Positions 1 through 5,419 of a DNA stretch of 9,542 nucleotides are shown piece by piece; positions within the stretch are counted from its first letter, which is position 1, and the number at the start of each line of letters is the position of its first letter. A program made the translations under genes and the position numbers. The notes below the pieces were generated by a model, which did not search any database, was not told where the DNA came from, and saw nothing but the letters and a program-made list of their open reading frames with translations. This stretch comes from an uncultured Verrucomicrobiota bacterium (GTDB lineage: Bacteria; Verrucomicrobiota; Kiritimatiellia; RFP12; UBA1067), in contig CAMNLN010000117.1 of the NCBI GenBank assembly GCA_946543025.1, positions 1 to 9,542 of the forward strand. The letters are read 5' to 3'.

Positions 1-1
1 T

Positions 2-22
2 GCCGTCGCACGTGCGGACGGC
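2..22. repeat. Imperfect hairpin at the left edge
   Basis: GCCGTC (2-7) pairs with GACGGC (17-22), and an inner GC/GC pair closes an ACGT loop with one bulged G. No T-run follows on the plus strand. It could be the terminator stem of an upstream gene outside the window, but without a U-tract this is weak. No gene is seen in bases 1-130. Confidence 0.3.
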
Positions 23-70
23 TTCCGATCAAACGGCAAACCCCTGATCGAACGTTGCCCTAAATTGCAA

Positions 71-101
71 TTGACAAGAAGGGGGTGGGCAATGGTAGGA
101 T
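71..101 (+). promoter_or_regulatory. Candidate sigma70-type promoter of the three-gene operon
   Basis: A perfect TTGACA (71-76) is followed 19 bases later by TAGGAT (96-101). TAGGAT is preceded by TGG, which gives an extended -10 (TGn). The predicted start near base 108 leaves a short leader that contains the AAAGGAG ribosome-binding site at 115-121. A perfect 10-bp palindrome, AATTGCAATT (63-72), overlaps the first two bases of the -35 box and could be an operator. The spacer is longer than the usual 17 bases. Confidence 0.5.
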
Positions 102-130
102 ATAGCGCGCCTTTAAAGGAGCATTGTGCC

Positions 131-1813
131 ATGAAAAAGCTGCTGATGTTCGGAATGTTGACGATTGTGGCGACGACGGTCCCCCTTCAGGCGGAAGATT
201 GGCCGGGTGCGCCGTTCGAGGACCGCTGGGTGTACGTCTCGCGGAACCTGACGAAGCCCGGGCATGTGCAGGAGGTGGCGGACATCGTGAAGACCGCGAA
301 ATCCGTGGATCTGAACGGGATGCTCCTTGCCTGCGGCGTGGAGCGCTGGCACACGTGGCCGGCGGACCGCAAGGCGCGTCTCGCCGAGGTGAGGCGCGTC
401 TGCGACGCGGCGGGCGTGGAGATCGTACCCATCATCTGGAGCGTCGGCTACGGCGGGGGCGATCCCGACTATGCGGCGGCGCTCCCTTGCACGAACGTGC
501 CGTTCGTCGTGAAAGGCGGCACGGCCGTGTTCGCAGGCGGCGGCGTGGACGAGTTCGCCAACGCTGGCTTCGACGAGCCGCTGTCCAAGCCGCATCGTGC
601 GCCTGGCTGGTTATGGGCGGACAAGCCCGGCACGGTCTCGTTCATTGACACGGACGTGAAGGCGTCCGGCACGGCCTCCCTGCGTCTGGAAAACTACGGC
701 GACAACGCGCATGGTCATGGCCGCGCCTGCCATTTGCTCAAGGTAAGCCCCGGCGGACGCTACCGGGTGAGCTGCCGGATGAAGACGGACGGCGTGGCGC
801 CGATGACCGGCGTGATGCTGCAGGTGTACGCGAAGGATGGCGCGAGCGTGGTGTCGCGCAGGCCCAATCTCGCCTCGACGCAGGATTGGACGCGCGTGGA
901 GTGCGCGTTCAACGCAGCGGACAAGACCGACTTCCGCGTCTATGCGGGCATCTGGGGCGGAAAGGCTGGCCGCCTGTGGATCGACGACTTCAAGGTCGAG
1001 GACATGGGTTGCGCCTCGCCGCTCTTGCGCGAGGGTCTGACCTTTGACGTGCGCGATGCGCGGACGGGCGCGAAGCTGCGCGCGGGCGTGGACTACGAGT
1101 TGCCGCCGCAGAAGGCCTGGAACAGGAAATGGAATTCCTTCCGCATCCTGTCCGGCGGCGCTGCGCGCGAGGGCGCGGTTCTGACGGTGGATTACTGGAC
1201 GGCCGCCGTCGTGGCGAACGGGCAGCGTCCGTGCTGCATGAGCGCGCCCGCGCTCTACGACTACTACCGTGCATCCGCCGCCGCCGTGAAAGAGGCGCTC
1301 AATCCGCGCAAGTGGTTCCTCTCGATGGACGAGATCCGCGCGGGCGGGACATGTCCGCTCTGCCAGGCGCGCGGCCTCGACATGGCGCACCAGCTGGGCG
1401 AGTGCCTTACGCGCCAGCGTGCGATCATCAAGGCCGTGCGCCCCGACGCGCAGGTCTACGTGTGGAGCGACATGCTCGACCCCGCGCACAACGCGCACGA
1501 CAACTACTTCGTCTGCAAGGGCACGTTCGCGGGATCCTGGGACCTCATCCCCAAGGATCTCGTGATCAGCTGCTGGTACGGCCAGAAGCGCGACGTCTCG
1601 ATGCCGTTCTTCGCGTCGCGCGGCTTCCGCACGCAGGGTGCGGCGTACTACGACGCGGACGACCTCGACGGCTGCCGCGCGTGGCTGGAGACCTGCCGCC
1701 GCACGCCCGGCTGCACGGGCATCATGTACACTTCCTGGCGCAACAAGTACAAGCTCCTCGCCCCGTTCGGCGAACTCGTCAGGAAGGAATTTCAACAGGA
1801 GAAACAAAAATGA
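131..1813 (+). CDS. Secreted TIM-barrel glycoside hydrolase-like protein with an inserted carbohydrate-binding-like domain
   Basis: The 560-residue protein starts at ATG 131, nine bases after AAAGGAG (115-121). An upstream in-frame TTG at 65 lies before the promoter and has no ribosome-binding site. Residues 1-21 form a signal peptide (KK, a hydrophobic core, then LQA before Glu22), so it is probably exported. Residues about 30-128 look like the first strands and helices of a TIM barrel. Residues about 144-292, from NAGFDE to WIDDFKVEDMG, look like a jelly-roll carbohydrate-binding domain of the CBM4/9 type, interrupting the barrel. The barrel resumes after about 345 and includes SMDEI (Asp400-Glu401), followed by CPLCQAR (408-414). 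The GH20 protein two genes downstream has a similar arrangement, GGDE followed by CPKCQAR, so the Asp-Glu pair may be catalytic by analogy. It is the first gene of the operon, and its TGA stop overlaps the next gene's ATG. I cannot assign a named family. A distant GH20-like enzyme of an amino-sugar glycan is my inference. Confidence 0.8.
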   Translation: MKKLLMFGMLTIVATTVPLQAEDWPGAPFEDRWVYVSRNLTKPGHVQEVADIVKTAKSVDLNGMLLACGVERWHTWPADRKARLAEVRRVCDAAGVEIVPIIWSVGYGGGDPDYAAALPCTNVPFVVKGGTAVFAGGGVDEFANAGFDEPLSKPHRAPGWLWADKPGTVSFIDTDVKASGTASLRLENYGDNAHGHGRACHLLKVSPGGRYRVSCRMKTDGVAPMTGVMLQVYAKDGASVVSRRPNLASTQDWTRVECAFNAADKTDFRVYAGIWGGKAGRLWIDDFKVEDMGCASPLLREGLTFDVRDARTGAKLRAGVDYELPPQKAWNRKWNSFRILSGGAAREGAVLTVDYWTAAVVANGQRPCCMSAPALYDYYRASAAAVKEALNPRKWFLSMDEIRAGGTCPLCQARGLDMAHQLGECLTRQRAIIKAVRPDAQVYVWSDMLDPAHNAHDNYFVCKGTFAGSWDLIPKDLVISCWYGQKRDVSMPFFASRGFRTQGAAYYDADDLDGCRAWLETCRRTPGCTGIMYTSWRNKYKLLAPFGELVRKEFQQEKQK

Positions 1814-2673
1814 CACAAAAACAGAGAGCAAAGGAAGTGCGCGAGATCCTCGCGCTGGACACGGACGAGCTGGTGAAGCGCGCCAAGGGGCAGCTGATCC
1901 TCTTTCCCACCCTGGACGAGGTGTACGACTACCTCGCCGAGGAGATGGTGAACGAGTTCCAGAAGGCGGCGGAAGGGGACAAGATCATCTCCTTCATCAT
2001 GCCCGTCGGCCCCACGCAGCCCTACCGTCTGATGGCCGAAAAGATCAACTACCGCCAGCTCAACCTGAAGAACGTTCGGTTCTTCTTCATGGACGAGTAC
2101 GTGGACGACGTGAAGGACAAGCTCATCCCGGCGACGAACCCGCTCTCGTTCCGCGGGCAGATCGGGCCGCTGCTCTTCAACCGCATTCGCCCCGACCTGC
2201 TGATGCCGAAGAAGCAGATCATCTTTCCGAGTCCCGAGAACATCAAGGACCTGCCGAAGATGATCAAGGACGCGGGCGGCATCGAGGTGTGCTACGGCGG
2301 CATCGGCATCCACGGGCACGTTGCGTTCAACGAGCCGGGGCCGGGCGTGGCGAAGTCCAATCCGCGCATCCTCGAGATCAACGACTTCACGCGCACGATC
2401 GACTCCACGCGCCACAGCGGCGTGGGCGGCAACCTGGAGAACTTCCCGCGCCGCGCGATCACGATGGGCATGAAGCAGTGCCTTGAGGCGCGCAAGATGC
2501 TTCTCATGACGCGCAACGAGACGACCACCTTCCTTTGGGCGAACACGATTCTCCGCATCGCGGCCCTCGGCAAGCCGGGCGACGACTATCCCGTGACGCA
2601 CGCGCGCTACCACAAGAACCTGCGCATCGTCTCGGACTACGGCACCGCCCAAAAGCCGAAGTTCAACATCTAG
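1810..2673 (+). CDS. Glucosamine-6-phosphate deaminase-like protein (NagB/SugC isomerase family, divergent)
   Basis: This 287-residue protein has no signal peptide and is cytoplasmic. Family members convert glucosamine-6-phosphate to fructose-6-phosphate and ammonia. The two clearest NagB signatures are present: MDEY at 94-97 (Asp95 aligns with E. coli Asp72, the general base) and GGIGIHGHVAFNEPG starting at 163 (His170 aligns with His143, Glu175 with Glu148). E. coli NagB has GGVGNDGH at the second site, so the position of catalytic Asp141 is His168 here. The phosphate loop GLPTGGTP is replaced by IMPVGPTQP. The length is close to the usual 260-290. The ATG at 1810 overlaps the upstream stop (ATGA) and sits eight bases after AGGAG (1797-1801), so translation is probably coupled. 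It lies between two exported hydrolases, one a GH20 enzyme that would release GlcNAc, which supports an amino-sugar role. The altered active site means it may act on a different phosphosugar. Family is confident; exact reaction is not. Confidence 0.87.
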   Translation: MTQKQRAKEVREILALDTDELVKRAKGQLILFPTLDEVYDYLAEEMVNEFQKAAEGDKIISFIMPVGPTQPYRLMAEKINYRQLNLKNVRFFFMDEYVDDVKDKLIPATNPLSFRGQIGPLLFNRIRPDLLMPKKQIIFPSPENIKDLPKMIKDAGGIEVCYGGIGIHGHVAFNEPGPGVAKSNPRILEINDFTRTIDSTRHSGVGGNLENFPRRAITMGMKQCLEARKMLLMTRNETTTFLWANTILRIAALGKPGDDYPVTHARYHKNLRIVSDYGTAQKPKFNI

Positions 2674-2681
2674 GAGGCGAC

Positions 2682-4115
2682 ATGCAGATTCTCGGCATGC
2701 TGGCCGTTGCCGTCGCGCTCGTACCCGCTCCGAAGGAGCAGGTCTGGCGCGCCGGCGCCTGTACCTTCGTGGAGAAAAACGTCCGCTTCACGCGCGACGC
2801 CGCGCTGCCGCCGGAAGGCTACCGGCTCGACGTCGCGTCGGACGGCGTGACGGTGGCGAGCGCGGACGACGCGGGCGCGTTCTACGCGCAGAAGACGCTG
2901 AAACAGCTGGCGGCGGACGGTGCGTCGATTCCCTGCGGCACGGTGACGGATGCTCCGGCATTCCGGTGGCGCGGATTCATGCTGGACGAGGGGCGGCATT
3001 TCTTCGGCAAGGAGACGGTGAAGGAACTCCTCGACCTCATGGCCGACCACAAGCTCAACGTCTTCCATTGGCACCTCACCGAGGATCAGGGGTGGCGCCT
3101 CGACATCCCGCGCTTTCCTGAGCTCGTGAGGTACGGGGCGGTGCGGCCGGAGTCGCCCATGCACGGCTGCAGGGGGACGAAGGGCGACTACCGCGGCAAC
3201 GGCCAGCCGTACGGCCCGTACTTCTACACGGCGGCCGACATCCGCGAAATCCTCGCCTACGCGAAGGAGCGTTTCATCACGGTGGTGCCGGAGGTCGAGG
3301 TGCCCGGGCACATCCGCGCGCTTCTCGCGGCGCATCCCGAATTCGCGTGCCGTCCGGACCTGCCGCGCGTGCCGTGCATGTTCAACGGCGTGCAGGACGA
3401 GGTCCTCTGCGCCGGCAACGACGAGGCGATCCGGTTCATGGAACAAGTCTACGACGAGGTGTGCGCGCTCTTCCCCGGCACGTACATCCACATCGGCGGC
3501 GACGAATGCCCGAAGAAACGCTGGAAGGCGTGTCCGAAGTGCCAGGCCCGCATCAAGACGCTTGGCCTCAAGGACGAGGACGGCTTGCAGGCGTGGGTGA
3601 CGCGGCACTTCACGGACTATCTCGCGAAGAAGGGGCGGCGGACAATCGGTTGGGACGAGATTCTTGCGGGCGCGCCCGGCACGGAGACGGTGGTACACAA
3701 CTGGCGCAAGCCGAAGTACGGGATCGAGGCGGCCGAGAAGGGACATGACGTGATCGTCTCCAACGTGCGCGAGACCTACTTTTCCGTGCCGCAGGGCGTT
3801 TCGGACGATCCGTTCACCTACCTCAGTCCGAAGATGCGCTGCACCCTCGCTACGGCCTATGCGTTCGACCCGCTCGCGGGCATGACCGACAAGGCGAAGC
3901 CGCGCGTGCTGGGCGCGGAGTGCTGCATGTGGAGCGAGTGCGTGTGGAACGAATACGACCTCGCCTTCAAGCTGTGGCCGCGCGCGTGCGCGTTCGCGGA
4001 GGCGACGTGGACCGCGCCCGCCGCGCCGCGCGACTTCGCGGACTTCGCGCGGCGCATGGCCGTCCATCGCAAGCGTCTCATCGCCGCCGGCGTCAACTGC
4101 GCCCCGCTCGACTGA
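2682..4115 (+). CDS. GH20 beta-N-acetylhexosaminidase
   Basis: The 477-residue protein removes terminal beta-linked GlcNAc or GalNAc by substrate-assisted catalysis. A short GH20b-like N-terminal domain covers about 15-90. The catalytic barrel runs from RWRGFMLDEGRHF (about 95-107) through HWHLTEDQGWR (129-139) and EVEVPGH (204-210) to HIGGDEC (270-276). Asp274 and Glu275 are the expected polarising residue and acid/base. The substrate-pocket tryptophans are present in GWDEIL, VHNW and MWSE. CPKCQAR (284-290) follows the catalytic pair, as in many bacterial GH20 enzymes. The start is the ATG at 2682, because AGGAGG (2672-2677) lies just upstream and overlaps the preceding TAG stop; spacing is only four bases. 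The N-terminus (MQILGMLAVAVALVPAP) is hydrophobic with a possible cleavage site but has no Lys or Arg, so it is an atypical signal peptide and secretion is likely but not certain. It is the last gene of the operon. At 477 residues it is a compact member that lacks extra C-terminal domains. Confidence 0.93.
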   Translation: MQILGMLAVAVALVPAPKEQVWRAGACTFVEKNVRFTRDAALPPEGYRLDVASDGVTVASADDAGAFYAQKTLKQLAADGASIPCGTVTDAPAFRWRGFMLDEGRHFFGKETVKELLDLMADHKLNVFHWHLTEDQGWRLDIPRFPELVRYGAVRPESPMHGCRGTKGDYRGNGQPYGPYFYTAADIREILAYAKERFITVVPEVEVPGHIRALLAAHPEFACRPDLPRVPCMFNGVQDEVLCAGNDEAIRFMEQVYDEVCALFPGTYIHIGGDECPKKRWKACPKCQARIKTLGLKDEDGLQAWVTRHFTDYLAKKGRRTIGWDEILAGAPGTETVVHNWRKPKYGIEAAEKGHDVIVSNVRETYFSVPQGVSDDPFTYLSPKMRCTLATAYAFDPLAGMTDKAKPRVLGAECCMWSECVWNEYDLAFKLWPRACAFAEATWTAPAAPRDFADFARRMAVHRKRLIAAGVNCAPLD

Positions 4116-4137
4116 CTTTCGGCAGGGGATGCCAAAG
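4116..4137. terminator. Hairpin between convergent genes, possible bidirectional terminator
   Basis: CTTT-C-GGCA pairs with TGCC-AAAG around a GGGGA loop, with one bulged C. It begins at the base after the GH20 stop and ends 15 bases before the end of the convergent regulator gene. The stem can form in either transcript. There is no extended T-run on either side, so this rests on position and the stem only. Confidence 0.4.
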
Positions 4138-4152
4138 GTGCGCGTGGCAACT

Positions 4153-5265
4153 TCAGCGCGCGCGGTCGTCTGCCGCGGCGTTTCGCGTTGACTGGCCGAC
4201 GACGAGTTCCGCATCGAGCAAGATTTCGCGGGGCGGGAGGGAGGGCGAGGCGATCCGCTCCAGAAGCATCTTCAGGGCGATTCTGGCGATCTCCTCGCAT
4301 GGCTGGCGGATCGTGGTGAGCGATGGAGTGACGATCGACGCGTAGCGCAGCCCGTCCACGCCGGTCACGGCGATGGCCTCGGGCACGCGTACGTTGAGCG
4401 CGCGCAACGTGACGAGGAGGTCGGCGGCGGTGGCGTCGTTGCAGCACATGATGGCATCGGGACGGAAACGGCGGAGCATCGCCCTGACAGCGGCGCCGTC
4501 CCGCGGGTCGATCTCGTGGTAGTTGCCGCGTGCGGCGGGGATGCCGTGGTCGAGCAGCGCCAGGTTTGCGCCCTGCGCGCGCTTGCGGCAGGTGGGCGCG
4601 GAGTTGGGGCGGCAGAGGACGTGGATGCGCCGCGCGCCGTTCTCGATCAGATGTGTGGCGAGCCTGTAGCCCCCGCGCACGTTGTCGATGCCCACAAGGT
4701 CGAACGCGCTGCGCAGCGGCGGCACGACCACGTCGCGGTCGATCAGGACGATCGGGATGCGCGCCTTTCGGAGGATAGACAGGACCTCGGTGGTGGTGAC
4801 GGCGGTGTTCTCTGTCAGCTCGATCGGCTCGAAAACCACGCCGGCCACGCGGCGCTCGGCGCAGTCGTGTGCGGCGCGCAGGGCCTGTACCGTCCTGATG
4901 GCGGGGTCCGCCGAGGACGCGCCGCCGCAGAGCGTGGTGTAGCCCGCGTCGCGCGCGGCGCGGATGAACGTGCCGCAGATCTGCTGGAATATCTCGGTCA
5001 TCGCCATTCCGGGCACGATCATGCCAAGCGTCCCGACGGGCCTGCTCGCGGCGGCGGAAAGGTAGGTGCCGGAGCCGTTGCGCGTCTCGAGCACGCCGGT
5101 GCGCTTCAGCTCCGCGAGGGCCGATCTGACCGTGTTGCGTGACACGCCGAACCGGCGCATCAGCTGCTCCTCGCTCGGAAACTTGCCGGCCGAGGCGAAC
5201 TTCCCGTCGAATATCTCCTGCCGGATGACGTTCAGCACGTCGCGGTACTTTGGGATGGCTTTCAT
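4153..5265 (-). CDS. GntR-family winged-helix regulator with LacI-type ligand-binding domain
   Basis: The 370-residue protein is a cytoplasmic transcription factor, most likely a sugar-responsive repressor. Residues about 5-69 are a GntR winged helix: KYRDVLNVIRQEIFDG, then PSEEQL (30-35), recognition helix FGVSRNTVRSAL (39-50) and wing GSGTYL (64-69). Residues about 77-355 are a periplasmic-binding-protein-like sensor of the LacI type, starting at GTLGMIVPG and including the conserved C-terminal run VTGVDGLRYASIVTPSLTTI then RQP. This domain order matches the AraR type of regulator. The start at ATG 5265 is fixed by the GntR domain beginning at once; no upstream in-frame start lies near it and there is no Shine-Dalgarno sequence. 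A TGCTATACT extended -10 sits seven bases before the ATG, so the mRNA is probably leaderless. It faces the GH20 operon tail to tail and is divergent from the GH172 gene 154 bases away, which is a likely target. The ligand cannot be read from the sequence. Confidence 0.92.
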   Translation of the reverse strand: MKAIPKYRDVLNVIRQEIFDGKFASAGKFPSEEQLMRRFGVSRNTVRSALAELKRTGVLETRNGSGTYLSAAASRPVGTLGMIVPGMAMTEIFQQICGTFIRAARDAGYTTLCGGASSADPAIRTVQALRAAHDCAERRVAGVVFEPIELTENTAVTTTEVLSILRKARIPIVLIDRDVVVPPLRSAFDLVGIDNVRGGYRLATHLIENGARRIHVLCRPNSAPTCRKRAQGANLALLDHGIPAARGNYHEIDPRDGAAVRAMLRRFRPDAIMCCNDATAADLLVTLRALNVRVPEAIAVTGVDGLRYASIVTPSLTTIRQPCEEIARIALKMLLERIASPSLPPREILLDAELVVGQSTRNAAADDRAR

Positions 5266-5272
5266 GCCGTAA

Positions 5273-5281
5273 AGTATAGCA
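5273..5281 (-). promoter_or_regulatory. Extended -10 promoter of the regulator gene, leaderless arrangement
   Basis: On the minus strand the sequence reads TGC-TATACT-TTACGGC-ATG. TATACT (5278 down to 5273) matches TATAAT at five of six positions, and TGC gives the extended -10 element. No good -35 is seen 17 bases upstream. Seven bases separate the hexamer from the start codon, so transcription should begin at or within a base or two of the ATG. Confidence 0.6.
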
Positions 5282-5313
5282 CATCGTGGCCGCATTCTCC
5301 GTGATCGCGCCCA

Positions 5314-5339
5314 CTGAAAGCCGTGCCAACGGCTTTCAG
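5314..5339. repeat. Perfect 11-bp dyad with GCCA loop in the divergent intergenic region
   Basis: CTGAAAGCCGT (5314-5324) is the exact reverse complement of ACGGCTTTCAG (5329-5339), separated by GCCA. The core AAAGCCGT-NCCA-ACGGCTTT occurs again at 7598-7617. No T-run follows. It may be an operator for the adjacent GntR-LacI regulator, a structural arm of a dispersed repeat, or both. Confidence 0.75.
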
Positions 5340-5401
5340 CTGGAGGAGAAATTTTCCACTTGCGGCCCGGCGGCGGTTTGTGTGAAAATGGTGACGTTCG
5401 G
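5317..5401 (+). repeat. Intergenic repeat element, copy 1 (upstream of the GH172 gene)
   Basis: This copy aligns without net gaps to 7598-7682. Shared blocks at the same offsets are AAAGCCGT, CCAACGGCTTTC, TTTTC (offset by one), CTTGCGG, GGCGGCGG, TGTG/TGCG with GAAAAT, and GAC. TTTTC-CAC (5352-5359) is complementary to GTG-T-GAAAA (5380-5388). In copy 2 the inner bases differ but still pair. It lies between the divergent regulator and GH172 genes, in the orientation of the GH172 gene. No open reading frame in it is credible. Confidence 0.75.
5360..5389 (+). promoter_or_regulatory. Candidate promoter of the GH172 gene inside repeat copy 1
   Basis: TTGCGG (5360-5365) is followed after 18 bases by GAAAAT (5384-5389), which is preceded by TGT (a TGn extended -10). 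The same pair with the same spacing occurs in the other copy. Neither hexamer is a strong consensus match, so the case rests on the shared spacing and on the position 30 bases before the start codon. Confidence 0.4.
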
Positions 5402-5419
5402 AGAAACGAGAGGCAAACC

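Noticed and set aside
65..130. TTG start at 65 for the first gene
   Set aside because: It would lie upstream of the -35 box and has no ribosome-binding site. The ATG at 131 is preceded by AAAGGAG and followed by a good signal peptide.
611..1831. Long minus-strand open frame (406 codons) opposite the first gene
   Set aside because: It is rich in Arg, Ala, Val and His as expected for the complement of a GC-rich gene. It has no recognisable domain and lies opposite a well-supported secreted protein.
2670..4214. Minus-strand open frame of 514 codons opposite the GH20 gene
   Set aside because: GH20 catalytic motifs prove the plus-strand frame. The minus-strand product is low-complexity Arg/Val/His-rich and also overlaps the end of the regulator gene in another frame.
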